Assembly (NCBI RefSeq): GCF_000378345.1
Contig: NZ_KB899544.1
Coordinates: forward strand, 496,001 to 560,000
Direction of reading: 5' to 3'
Length of the DNA stretch: 64,000 nt
Origin: Hirschia maritima DSM 19733
GTDB taxonomy: Bacteria; Pseudomonadota; Alphaproteobacteria; Caulobacterales; Hyphomonadaceae
Positions 1-6,889 of this stretch are shown in pieces (position 1 is the stretch's first letter; every line of letters starts with the position of its first letter). The notes beneath the pieces are model-generated. The model had not been told where the DNA came from. It did not search any database and was given only the letters and a program-made list of their open reading frames with translations. A program made the position numbers and the translations under genes.

Positions 1-119
1 TCGGTGACAGGGCCAGTCAGAGCGACATGAAGGCAGCGGTCTTCTACGCCTTTGGCAATTTCGTCTCTCCAGTCTGTGTGAATTTCACCTGATAGATAAA
101 TTTTCCAAAGTTTAGACAT
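1..119 (-). CDS. YtoQ family protein, N-terminal fragment
   Basis: The gene runs off the left edge, so only about 39 N-terminal residues are visible, beginning MSKLWKIYLSGEIHTDWRDE. The pattern (W-K-I/V-Y-L-S-G-E-I-H-T-D-W-R) is what I recall as the start of the YtoQ family, small proteins related in fold to nucleoside 2-deoxyribosyltransferases, whose physiological role is not established. The ATG is at 119. The next gene on the same strand (yjdM) ends at 131, only 11 bases upstream, so the two could be co-transcribed. The family call rests on a short segment but the motif is distinctive. Confidence 0.75.
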   Translation of the reverse strand, partial: MSKLWKIYLSGEIHTDWRDEIAKGVEDRCLHVALTGPVT

Positions 120-130
120 TGCAGATTATC

Positions 131-469
131 CTATATCTTCTTCACAAACTGAGTTTTGAGTTGCATCGGGCCGATGCCATCTATGCGGCAATCAATGTCG
201 TGGTCGCCGTCGATGAGGCGGATTGATTTTACTTTGGTGCCAACCTTTACCACAAGCGATGAGCCTTTGACTTTTAGATCCTTAATCACTGTAACTGCAT
301 CGCCATCTTGAAGAATTGTGCCATTGGCGTCTTTGTATACTTTGGCGGTTTCTTCTTCTGCTGTTTCAGCTGTAGACCATTCATGCGCGCACTCGGGACA
401 GATAAGCAATGCGCCGTCTTCATATGTGTAGATTGACCCACATTTTGGGCAGGGAGGGAGCTCGCTCAT
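131..469 (-). CDS. yjdM: Zinc-ribbon protein YjdM (PhnA family)
   Basis: A 112-residue protein with an N-terminal zinc ribbon (CPKCG and CPECA, two CxxC pairs about 17 residues apart) followed by the conserved PhnA/YjdM C-terminal domain ([42 protein letters not shown]). Length and both domains match E. coli YjdM, once called PhnA; despite the old name it is not the phosphonoacetate hydrolase. An in-frame ATG at 484 would add five residues. I prefer 469 because family members begin M-S-x-L-P-x-C-P, but neither start has a good ribosome binding site. It precedes the YtoQ gene on the same strand. The biochemical role is unknown. Confidence 0.88.
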   Translation of the reverse strand: MSELPPCPKCGSIYTYEDGALLICPECAHEWSTAETAEEETAKVYKDANGTILQDGDAVTVIKDLKVKGSSLVVKVGTKVKSIRLIDGDHDIDCRIDGIGPMQLKTQFVKKI

Positions 470-614
470 GCTTTGGGCTTTCATTACTGACTTCTGATTT
501 CTGCATGACAGTCTGGTTTAGCGACGTCAATGCGTCTTTTATTGACGTGGCGACATGGTAGACGAGAGCAAGAATCCAAGAATAGAAGTAGAGATTATAT
601 GAGGGAATGACGCC

Positions 615-1049
615 ATGGGCAAAACAAACTCGATCGATTTTCAAGTAACTTGGCGTGACCTTGATGCAAATGGGCATATGGCAAATACGTCATACATGGA
701 TTACGCGACCTATAGCCGAATAGTTTATTTCGAGCGATATGGATTTGGTGCAAAAGCTATGAAAGAGCTAGGGCTTGGGCCTATCGCATTGAATGATAAT
801 CTGTCTTATCGCCGCGAAATGCATATGCTGGATAAGTTTCGTATTGAACTATTGTGGGGTGGGGTAAATGAGAAACAAACTCGCTTCATTATTGTGAACC
901 GTTTCTTTGTAGACGATGTGTTGTCCGCAGAGGTGACATCAATGACGTGTTGGATGGATTTGGAAAAACGCAAGATTGTTGTCCCGCCAGAGGGATTGAT
1001 GAAAGGCTTACTAGACCTTCCTAAAACAGAAAATTTTCAGGAACTCTGA
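615..1049 (+). CDS. Acyl-CoA thioesterase, 4HBT hotdog fold
   Basis: A 144-residue single-domain protein. Near the N-terminus, VTWRDLDANGHMANTSYMDY matches the active-site region of 4-hydroxybenzoyl-CoA-type hotdog thioesterases (D-x-D-x-x-x-H-x-x-N-x-x-Y), with Asp18 as the likely nucleophile or base region. It should hydrolyse an acyl-CoA thioester in the cytoplasm; the substrate cannot be told from sequence. It is divergent from yjdM and upstream of the YCII/sigma-factor pair, with no obvious shared operon signals. Length is normal for the family. Confidence 0.85.
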   Translation: MGKTNSIDFQVTWRDLDANGHMANTSYMDYATYSRIVYFERYGFGAKAMKELGLGPIALNDNLSYRREMHMLDKFRIELLWGGVNEKQTRFIIVNRFFVDDVLSAEVTSMTCWMDLEKRKIVVPPEGLMKGLLDLPKTENFQEL

Positions 1050-1152
1050 TTTTTTTTCTAAATTATTGGGTCGAGATGTCGATTTCGTCATTCTGCGTTC
1101 GTCTAGTCTATGTAAGGTTGAGTTGACCTTGCGGTTATTAATGGAGAACGAC

Positions 1153-1503
1153 ATGCAGTTTTTATGTTTGATATACGGAACAGAAGGTAAAGACCCACAG
1201 CCAGGTACGGAAGAGTTTGGCGCTTATATGCAAGAGTATGAAACTTTTAGTGCGCTGTGTGAACAAAACGGCGTATTGGTGAATGCCAATGCGCTTGAGC
1301 CAGTTGCGACAGCCAGTACGGTTACAATGGAAAATGGAAAACCAGAAATCATGGATGGTCCATTTGCTGAAACCAAAGAGCAATTGGGCGGATACTACTT
1401 GCTTGATTGTAAAGACCTTGATGAAGCGCTTGAATATGCTGCTAAAATTCCAACTGCCAAATATGGACGCGTGGAAGTGCGCCCAATTATGGTTTTTGAA
1501 TAG
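1153..1503 (+). CDS. YCII-related (DGPF) protein
   Basis: A 116-residue YCII/DGPF domain protein: N-terminal MQFLCLIYG strand, then the diagnostic MDGPFAETKEQLGGYYLLD segment and a C-terminal VEVRPIMVFE strand. The start at 1153 is chosen because GGAGA lies six bases upstream; an upstream in-frame ATG at 1141 has no such site. These proteins are ferredoxin-like folds of unsettled enzymatic role. The sigma factor gene starts 33 bases downstream on the same strand. This pairing is the known genomic signature of ECF42-group sigma factors, so the two genes probably form one regulatory unit. Confidence 0.9.
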   Translation: MQFLCLIYGTEGKDPQPGTEEFGAYMQEYETFSALCEQNGVLVNANALEPVATASTVTMENGKPEIMDGPFAETKEQLGGYYLLDCKDLDEALEYAAKIPTAKYGRVEVRPIMVFE

Positions 1504-1536
1504 GGTTTGCCTCTAATCTAAATTGGAATTTACATC

Positions 1537-2799
1537 ATGCTGCCTCCATATTCTCTGGAACAAACTATAGAGCAGATCGTTAAAGAGGAATGGGGGCGCA
1601 TACTTTCCTGCATTGTTAAAAATGTGGGAGACATCCAGTTTGCAGAAGACTGTTTGCAAGATGCCGTCGAGGCGGCGCTTAAGAATTGGCCTGAGAAAGG
1701 TATTCCAAAATCGCCTGCTGCGTGGTTGATTTCGGTTTCACACCGCAAAGCTATTGATCGTGTTCGGCGCTCCAAGAATTTTAAGAGCAAAGAGGCTGAC
1801 CTTTCTTATTTATCCCAGCTGGAACAGATGGATTTTGGTGATGAAACGGATCAAGATATCCCCGATGAACGCCTTAGGTTAATCTTCACTTGTTGCCATC
1901 CTGCTTTGGAAGAAAAAACACGGATTGCCCTAACGCTGAGAACTATTGGGGGACTAAAAACTGAAGAGATTGCAAAAGCCTTTTTAGATACTCCTTCGAC
2001 AATGGCGCAAAGAATTGTGCGCGCGAAGAAGAAGATTAAACTGGCGGGAATATCATATATTGTACCTGATGGAGAGATGTTGCAGGAGCGCCTTAAGGGC
2101 GTTTTGGCGGTCATCTATTTGATTTTCAATGAAGGTTATTCTGCCTCAAATAGTCATCAATTGACCCGTGTGGATTTGATTGAGGAGGCGATACGTTTAG
2201 CGCGTATTTTAATGAACCTGATGCCAAAAGAGCCAGAAGTTTTAGGGTTGTACGCGTTGATGATATTACATGATGCTCGCCGTTTTGCGCGTATCGACAA
2301 ACAGGGCGAGATGGTTGCGCTGGAGTTTCAAAATAGAAGGCTATGGGACCGGGCAAAAATAGAAGAAGGCAATCGTGTTGTGAAGCAGGCGTTGGCCATG
2401 CAGCAAGTAGGACCTTATCAATTGCAAGCCTGTATTAGCGCAGTTCACTTAAATGCTGTATCTTGGGATGTAACGGACTGGCCTCAAATTACAGCGCTCT
2501 ATGCATTGCTCTATCAGATTCAACCGACGCATGTGGTTCGAATAAATCACATTATGGCTGTATCATATGCCGATTCAGTTGCTGTTGCTTTGCAATTGCT
2601 TGACGAATTGCAGCTTGAGCAAAACATGAGCTGCAATGTTTCGTTTTTGCTCCTAAAGGCTGATCTGTTTGAAAGAAATGATCAACTGGGGGAGTCGTTG
2701 AAATTGCTGGAAAGGGCGATTGATTTAACGGACAATGAGATTGAAAAACGTTTCATCAAGCGAAAATTGCAGGGGAAGTCTTCCTATGCGTCTCGTTAA
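1537..2799 (+). CDS. ECF42-type RNA polymerase sigma factor with C-terminal TPR-like extension
   Basis: A 420-residue extracytoplasmic-function sigma factor, far longer than the usual ~190. The region 2 core (about residues 15-75: DIQFAEDCLQDAVEAALKNW, PAAWLISVSHRKAIDRVRR) is followed by region 4 (LTLRTIGGLKTEEIAKAFL, then TMAQRIVRAKKKI), and a ~230-residue helical C-terminus of the DUF6596/TPR type (FNEGYSAS, LHDARRFARIDKQGEMVALEFQNRRLWDR). This architecture plus an adjacent DGPF gene is typical of the ECF42 group, where the C-terminal extension, not a separate anti-sigma factor, is thought to control activity. No anti-sigma gene is seen here. It is likely to direct transcription of the upstream DGPF gene. 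Confidence 0.93.
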   Translation: MLPPYSLEQTIEQIVKEEWGRILSCIVKNVGDIQFAEDCLQDAVEAALKNWPEKGIPKSPAAWLISVSHRKAIDRVRRSKNFKSKEADLSYLSQLEQMDFGDETDQDIPDERLRLIFTCCHPALEEKTRIALTLRTIGGLKTEEIAKAFLDTPSTMAQRIVRAKKKIKLAGISYIVPDGEMLQERLKGVLAVIYLIFNEGYSASNSHQLTRVDLIEEAIRLARILMNLMPKEPEVLGLYALMILHDARRFARIDKQGEMVALEFQNRRLWDRAKIEEGNRVVKQALAMQQVGPYQLQACISAVHLNAVSWDVTDWPQITALYALLYQIQPTHVVRINHIMAVSYADSVAVALQLLDELQLEQNMSCNVSFLLLKADLFERNDQLGESLKLLERAIDLTDNEIEKRFIKRKLQGKSSYASR

Positions 2800-2889
2800 A
2801 TCATGCTGGCATGCTTAATCTAGGTTTTATTGATCTTCCTAAATCGTCGAATTGTGGTAAATATTAAAAAGATCAAAACATAAACATAA

Positions 2890-3246
2890 ATGGGTTTTAT
2901 AGTGAACATAGATTATATTGAGTTTTCAGCTTCAGATTTTTCTAAAGTCAAAGCGTTTTATGGATCAGTTTTTGGATGGGAGTTTGAAGACTGGGGTGAG
3001 GAATATCTAGCATTTTCCAATGCGGGTATAGAAGGTGGCTTTACGAAGTCTGAAAAGCCGCCAATTCGTGGTGGCGCACTGGTTGTATTGCTGACTGACG
3101 ATATCGAAATAGCTGAAAAATCTGTTATCGATGGTGGTGGTGAAGTTACGGAACATCATGAGTTTCCAGGAGGGAAGCGCTTCCACTTTGTCGATCCAGT
3201 TGGTAATGAATTGGCAGTGTGGATGAAAATGCCGATAGAAGGCTAA
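2890..3246 (+). CDS. VOC family (glyoxalase-like) protein
   Basis: A 118-residue single vicinal-oxygen-chelate domain: IDYIEFSASDFSKVKAFYGSVFGWEFEDWG at the start and GGKRFHFVDPVGNELAVWMK at the end, matching the usual paired beta-alpha-beta-beta-beta modules. The substrate is unknown; such small proteins are metal-dependent enzymes or binding proteins. An alternative GTG start lies 12 bases further in; neither has a clear ribosome binding site. It sits between the ECF42 gene and dps, about 90 bases from each. Confidence 0.85.
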   Translation: MGFIVNIDYIEFSASDFSKVKAFYGSVFGWEFEDWGEEYLAFSNAGIEGGFTKSEKPPIRGGALVVLLTDDIEIAEKSVIDGGGEVTEHHEFPGGKRFHFVDPVGNELAVWMKMPIEG

Positions 3247-3289
3247 ATTGTTTTCGACCTGCCCTTGAAAGATACCTCTTCGATCTTAT

Positions 3290-3306
3290 TTTAGAATTAT
3301 TCTAAA
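3290..3306. promoter_or_regulatory. Putative Irr box (iron control element) upstream of dps
   Basis: The sequence TTTAGAA-TTA-TTCTAAA is a perfect 7+3+7 inverted repeat and matches the alphaproteobacterial Irr binding motif TTTAGAA-N3-TTCTAAA as I know it. It ends 22 bases before the dps start codon, so it probably overlaps the core promoter or transcription start, a position suited to repression of dps when iron is scarce. Regulation is inferred from motif and position only. Confidence 0.72.
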
Positions 3307-3328
3307 TAAAACAAACGAGGTATTTTCC

Positions 3329-3787
3329 ATGGATATTGGTATTTCTGAAAAAGACCGTATCGCGATTGCGGATGCTCTAAAGCAAGTGCTCGCGGATAGT
3401 TATGCGCTTTATATGAAGACACATAATTATCATTGGAATGTGGAAGGGCCACAGTTTTCCGCCTATCATGCTATGTTTGAGCTGCAATATACTGAATTGT
3501 GGGCTGCTCTTGATGAGATTGCGGAGCGTATTCGTTCATTAGGGGTATATGCCCCTGCTGTAAGTGAGATTTACGAAAGATCTAGTATTAAGCAGGATGC
3601 GACCATTCCTAAAGCCAATGACATGGTAGCAAACCTTGTTGCTGACAATGAAACAGTGGTGAGGGCAGCACGTGAGGCGCTTAAGCTTGCTGGTGACAAA
3701 GATGATGATGCAACCGCTGATCTCATGACACAACGTGCTGCGGCAAGTGAGAAAGCTGCATGGATGCTACGTTCTCACATAGCATAG
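3329..3787 (+). CDS. dps: DNA starvation/ferritin-like protein Dps
   Basis: A 152-residue Dps-family protein. The inter-subunit ferroxidase residues are visible: the THNYHWNVEGPQFSAYHAMF segment with its two histidines, and the WAALDEIAERIRSLG helix with Asp and Glu ligands. Dps dodecamers oxidise ferrous iron with hydrogen peroxide, store it as ferric mineral, and protect DNA. The N-terminal tail is short and lacks the lysine-rich extension used for DNA binding in E. coli, so this may act mainly in iron and peroxide detoxification. GAGG lies nine bases before the ATG. A putative Irr box lies immediately upstream. It converges with the HTH gene with a 2-base gap. Confidence 0.93.
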   Translation: MDIGISEKDRIAIADALKQVLADSYALYMKTHNYHWNVEGPQFSAYHAMFELQYTELWAALDEIAERIRSLGVYAPAVSEIYERSSIKQDATIPKANDMVANLVADNETVVRAAREALKLAGDKDDDATADLMTQRAAASEKAAWMLRSHIA

Positions 3788-3789
3788 CG

Positions 3790-3990
3790 CTACTCGCGGT
3801 CAATAATGTCGCCCGGTTTGCAATCTAACACGTCGCAAATTTTGTCTAGAGTTTCAAACCTTACACCTTTAACCTTTCCTTGCCTAAGTAAGGAAAGGTT
3901 TTGTTCCGATATCCCGATCTCTTGGGCGAGCTCTTTGGATTTCATCTTTCGGAGAGCCAGCATGACATCTAGTCTGACAATGATGGTCAT
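3790..3990 (-). CDS. Small HTH regulator, Cro/CI (YozG-like) family
   Basis: A 66-residue protein that is almost entirely one helix-turn-helix: LRKMKSKELAQEIGISEQNLSLLRQGKVKGVRFETLDKICDVLDCKPGDIID. The ending (LxxICxxLxCxPGDI) is typical of the small XRE/YozG family commonly paired with DUF2975 membrane proteins, as here. Its ATG shares a base with the upstream gene's stop (TAATG), so translation is coupled. It probably autoregulates through the CGATAAT palindrome upstream of the operon, but that link is inferred. Confidence 0.88.
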   Translation of the reverse strand: MTIIVRLDVMLALRKMKSKELAQEIGISEQNLSLLRQGKVKGVRFETLDKICDVLDCKPGDIIDRE

Positions 3991-4538
3991 TAGATGAACT
4001 GCCTGTTCTCTTCAGCGATTTCTGCTGCTTTGTACAAGATCCCGCCCAAAATATGGATCACCATTCCAATTAGTAAGAAAGATATAGCACCCGATGAGAA
4101 GCTGATTGTTAGCTCTCTGCTGCCGGGTGGATTATCGTATGTGAGAGCGAGAATCATCATGGTGGGCATTAGAATACTTATGCAAGCAGTGACTATTGTT
4201 GCCGCTCCTAAAAACATGATGGAAGAAGAGAGTTCTGTTGTGAAAGGGCCCTTCTTTTCCAATGTATGGAAAATACGCCAAGTAGCTCCGCCTAAAAAGA
4301 GCATTGTCAGGTAATTCAGCGAAGCAACAGCGTATACAATTGTTTGTTTAGCCGAGGCTAGTCTAGTTTTTTCTTGGGTGTCGGCTGACAACATGTTCCA
4401 GTGATTACCCGCAATTTCCTGAAGTCCATTATCAGCAATCAGCTGGATAAGAAGTAGTGCTAATCCAATTAAGGTCAGCCATTTGCAAATTGCACATGTT
4501 CTAAAAGCGGACTTCGATAGTGTGTCTAATTTAGACAT
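3990..4538 (-). CDS. DUF2975 membrane protein
   Basis: A 182-residue protein with four predicted hydrophobic segments: residues ~20-37 (WLTLIGLALLLIQLIA), ~67-85, ~105-130 and ~150-172 (SFLLIGMVIHILGGILYKA). The last (GMVIHILGGILYKAAEIAEENRQFI) is the characteristic DUF2975 ending. Function is unknown; these proteins are usually encoded directly before a small HTH regulator, as here, and may sense or modulate it at the membrane. It is the first gene of a two-gene operon reading away from the divergent lipoprotein gene across a 69-base intergenic region. Confidence 0.82.
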   Translation of the reverse strand: MSKLDTLSKSAFRTCAICKWLTLIGLALLLIQLIADNGLQEIAGNHWNMLSADTQEKTRLASAKQTIVYAVASLNYLTMLFLGGATWRIFHTLEKKGPFTTELSSSIMFLGAATIVTACISILMPTMMILALTYDNPPGSRELTISFSSGAISFLLIGMVIHILGGILYKAAEIAEENRQFI

Positions 4539-4570
4539 TTCACTTCCAATTTATAAAAATTCATGTTTTA

Positions 4571-4586
4571 CGATAATTTATTATCG
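4571..4586. promoter_or_regulatory. Perfect inverted repeat, putative operator
   Basis: CGATAAT-TT-ATTATCG is a perfect 7+2+7 dyad in the 69-base region between the DUF2975/HTH operon (minus) and the lipoprotein gene (plus). Its size and position suit a dimeric Cro/CI-type regulator controlling both divergent promoters. The HTH protein encoded next door is the natural candidate, but binding is inferred. Confidence 0.55.
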
Positions 4587-4607
4587 ATTAAATTGAGGTG
4601 ATTGTCT

Positions 4608-5210
4608 ATGTATAATTCGGTGAAAATAATGTTTTTACTTGTCTGTTTGGCTGTAAGTGCGAGCTGCTCAACCATTCCCATTTCAAGCCAAGTGAGGATG
4701 GCAACCCTTGATCCTGCAACACTTGATTTCTCTGCCATTGAAGTAGCCGTACGAATAAATGAAGATTACAAACTTCGCGATGGAGATGTGACATTGGGTT
4801 TAAGCTTGAGAGACGGGCTGACAAATGAGGAGTTTGTTGAGACCTTTTTGCTCAAAGTTGAAGACATGCCAAATTCGCCTTTCTTAAAGAAGGACCAGAA
4901 GCGAGAAACGCAAATTTATGGAATGTCGTTTGATGAAGCTGATAGGGCTAGGTTGCTAAATTTTAGAGATAAATTTTCTGAATTGTTGGCGCGTGGAAAA
5001 GAAACTAAAGCGTCCGGGAAAAACAGTTTTTCTCTCAATGTGAATACGAAGGGATGTTTGAGAAAGAGCGGAAATCCATTTGAAAAAATGAAGGTCAAAG
5101 TTTATTTGAAACCCAAACCAACGGCAAAATTCATGACATTTATAAAAGAGCGAAATATCAATCTGGTTGATCAATCTAATGGGAACATTCCGTTTTGCTC
5201 AGAAAATTAG
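4608..5210 (+). CDS. Hypothetical lipoprotein
   Basis: A 200-residue protein with a lipoprotein signal peptide ending in VSAS-C20, so it is probably lipidated and anchored in the outer membrane. The rest is a soluble domain of mixed beta character (SAIEVAVRINEDYKLRDGDV, FSLNVNTKG, MKVKVYLKPKPTAKF). I do not recognise the family. ATG 4608 is preferred because GAGG lies nine bases upstream; the in-frame TTG at 4602 is too close to it. It diverges from the DUF2975/HTH pair and converges on the first small-RNA element. Confidence 0.72.
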   Translation: MYNSVKIMFLLVCLAVSASCSTIPISSQVRMATLDPATLDFSAIEVAVRINEDYKLRDGDVTLGLSLRDGLTNEEFVETFLLKVEDMPNSPFLKKDQKRETQIYGMSFDEADRARLLNFRDKFSELLARGKETKASGKNSFSLNVNTKGCLRKSGNPFEKMKVKVYLKPKPTAKFMTFIKERNINLVDQSNGNIPFCSEN

Positions 5211-5212
5211 AC

Positions 5213-5329
5213 AAAAAAAAGCCGCGCTAAGAAGCGCGGCTAATGAAGGTATGCCTCGGGGGAGGAAACGCCCAAAAGCGACTAGCGCTTGAATTGGGTA
5301 GCAAGGGAGGCAATCTCGCTCGAGATCTG
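5213..5329 (-). ncRNA. Putative small RNA, copy 1, with anti-SD tracts and Rho-independent terminator
   Basis: Read on the minus strand, a ~117-nt element starts near 5329, just after a TATAAT at 5341-5336. It contains a short 5' hairpin (ATCTC/GAGAT), then a 62-nt core (5313-5252) closed by TGCCTC/GAGGCA. Inside the core a nested stem CCCAA/TTGGG surrounds AAGCG-CTAGT-CGCTT. The core carries CCTCCC near its start and CCTCCCCC near its end, both complementary to Shine-Dalgarno sequences. It ends in an 8-bp GC-rich hairpin (GCCGCGCT/AGCGCGGC) and eight T residues at 5220-5213, a classic terminator. A second copy lies at 6607-6716. There is no convincing ORF. The exact 5' end is a guess from the -10 box. 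Confidence 0.7.
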
Positions 5330-5424
5330 TTATACATTATAAAGGGTTGCGAACAAGCATTGTTTTATCAATGGTGGTAAGCAAAAGTGCATACCTCAAT
5401 ATTGCTTGAGTGAAGCTGAATTCT

Positions 5425-6507
5425 CTAGCTTTTTTGGGGAGAGGGGAGTTTGGACAATACGTTTGCTGCTTTTATCAGATAAGATTGCGCGACCCCGCTG
5501 TCAGAGAAGCGCATGCAGGTCAATTCAGACAGGTTCAAACAAGCTTGATATTGGCAGGTCAGGTAATTGTGTTTGATGATAGATTCCATCATTTTTTGGG
5601 GTGTATCAGGTTTTCCCATTCTTCGTGACAAAGTTGCAAATTCTGTAGGTAGAATATGCGGTAATTCCAGATCAACTTGGTCACACAGCTCTACATATTG
5701 TTTAATTAACCCCCAAGGTGTCATGAGTGGGTCGTGTCCGGTTCTAACTTTGATCAGATATTCAATTTCGTGGCACGCAGTTTTTAAATCTCCATTGTCG
5801 AGGGCATGTTTCGCCCTGTGGCGTCGCGCTAGGGTAAAAGAATTGATATCGATCGTTTTTTCTTGGAAGTCGTTTGAGAAAATGAAACTTTCAATACAAG
5901 GTCGCAGTTTATCAATCAGTTCCAATTGTTTCAAAATGTAGTGCCCGGATTTCTTCAGTTCGATGAATTTTGTATTGGACTTGCCTTTTAGAAAATAGGA
6001 AACAAACTCTGCATCAGTTTCGTCTTCAGGGTCGAATACAGTCAAAATGGAGTTTCTTTGCTCTTCAATGTGGCGAAGATCAGTATGCTGTATTTGAATA
6101 TCAGGTGCATAAGAACGTTGCCCTTTCATATAATCATGAGGCGGAAACCGCGGGGCTATAGCTAATGTTCTGGTGTTCAGGGCGCTACCAAAATAGATAG
6201 CAGCATACCCACCCAAGCTCGTTCCGTATGTCACTACATCTGGATATTTCTCGGCAATGGGCGCCACTGTCTGTGTGAAGCTTTCAATGGAAAGGTGCTG
6301 AAAAAAATCTTTTGGCGCGCAAGCGATATTGATTTGGCTCACACCTTTATCTTCAAAGAAGTTTCTTCCAAATTCATCGTCTAAAGTGAGGCCCATAGAA
6401 TTGAATGTAATGATAAGATGGCTGGAACATCGTTCATAAAAAACGATCTTGCACTTGTCATTGTGAAGCAAGATATGTGCTTCTGCAGGGGCCATCACAT
6501 GGGACAT
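5425..6507 (-). CDS. Alpha/beta-hydrolase-like protein with helical C-terminal domain, function unknown
   Basis: A 360-residue protein. The first ~210 residues look like an alpha/beta-hydrolase fold: LIITFNSMGL strand, then VVTYGTSLGGYAAIYFGSAL with the nucleophile elbow G-T-S-L-G-G, an acidic position in VFDPEDETD, and a late histidine in KKSGHYILKQ, a plausible Ser-Asp-His triad. The remaining ~150 residues are predicted helical, with alternating helices resembling tetratricopeptide-like repeats (RHRAKHALDNGDLKTACHEIEYLI). No signal peptide is seen. It lies exactly between the two putative small RNAs, on the same strand, so RNA copy 2 is directly upstream and copy 1 directly downstream. The substrate is unknown. 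Confidence 0.7.
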   Translation of the reverse strand: MSHVMAPAEAHILLHNDKCKIVFYERCSSHLIITFNSMGLTLDDEFGRNFFEDKGVSQINIACAPKDFFQHLSIESFTQTVAPIAEKYPDVVTYGTSLGGYAAIYFGSALNTRTLAIAPRFPPHDYMKGQRSYAPDIQIQHTDLRHIEEQRNSILTVFDPEDETDAEFVSYFLKGKSNTKFIELKKSGHYILKQLELIDKLRPCIESFIFSNDFQEKTIDINSFTLARRHRAKHALDNGDLKTACHEIEYLIKVRTGHDPLMTPWGLIKQYVELCDQVDLELPHILPTEFATLSRRMGKPDTPQKMMESIIKHNYLTCQYQACLNLSELTCMRFSDSGVAQSYLIKAANVLSKLPSPQKS

Positions 6508-6606
6508 AGTTATTATCCAGTCTTTTGGATATCTGTTATATTATTCATAGTGAGGCTGGCAAATTCATTGGAAAACAAATTCTTTGAGAAAATTCGAAAT
6601 TTAAGC

Positions 6607-6716
6607 AAAAAAAAGCCACGCTAAACAGCGTGGCAATATAAAAGTTGTGCCTCGGGGGAGGAAACGCCCATAAGCGACTAGCGCTTACATTGGGTAGCAA
6701 GGGAGGCAAGCTTGCT
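6607..6716 (-). ncRNA. Putative small RNA, copy 2, paralogous to copy 1
   Basis: On the minus strand this repeats the element at 5213-5329. The 62-nt core (6709-6648) differs at only three positions, all in the inner stem region. The outer TGCCTC/GAGGCA stem, the CTAGT loop and both CCTCC tracts are unchanged. The terminator hairpin is GCCACGCT/AGCGTGGC, differing from copy 1 by a compensatory G-C to A-T pair, followed by eight T residues. A weak -10 (TATGGT, 6727-6722) precedes it. The sequence further upstream is also partly shared with copy 1. Compensatory change plus a conserved terminator argue for a functional transcript. Confidence 0.7.
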
Positions 6717-6750
6717 TTGAAACCATAAAAACATTTATTGGTGTGGTAAT

Positions 6751-6784
6751 CAAGCAACAATTCATCAATGGTGATATGCAAAAA
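6751..6784 (-). promoter_or_regulatory. Conserved element upstream of small RNA copy 2 (matches 5354-5386 of copy 1)
   Basis: On the minus strand the segment TTTTGC-A-TATCACCATTGATGA...GCTTG closely resembles the segment at 5386-5354 upstream of copy 1 (TTTTGC-TTACCACCATTGATAA...GCTTG). The distance from the CCATTGAT block to the RNA core is the same in both copies to within one base (about 55). The sequence between this block and the core is not conserved, so this is likely a shared regulator site or distal promoter element. No protein can be assigned. Confidence 0.5.
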
Positions 6785-6889
6785 CGCATGCTTTATAGAA
6801 ATCAAAGATAAACAAGGCGGTTATATTGCTTCTAGTTTGTATGTTTCACAGACTTGAACTTTGATTTTATTGCGTTTGTCGAATTTTGG

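Noticed and set aside
5410-5628. 72-residue plus-strand ORF beside small RNA copy 1
   Set aside because: It is antisense to the 3' end of the hydrolase gene and has no ribosome binding site.
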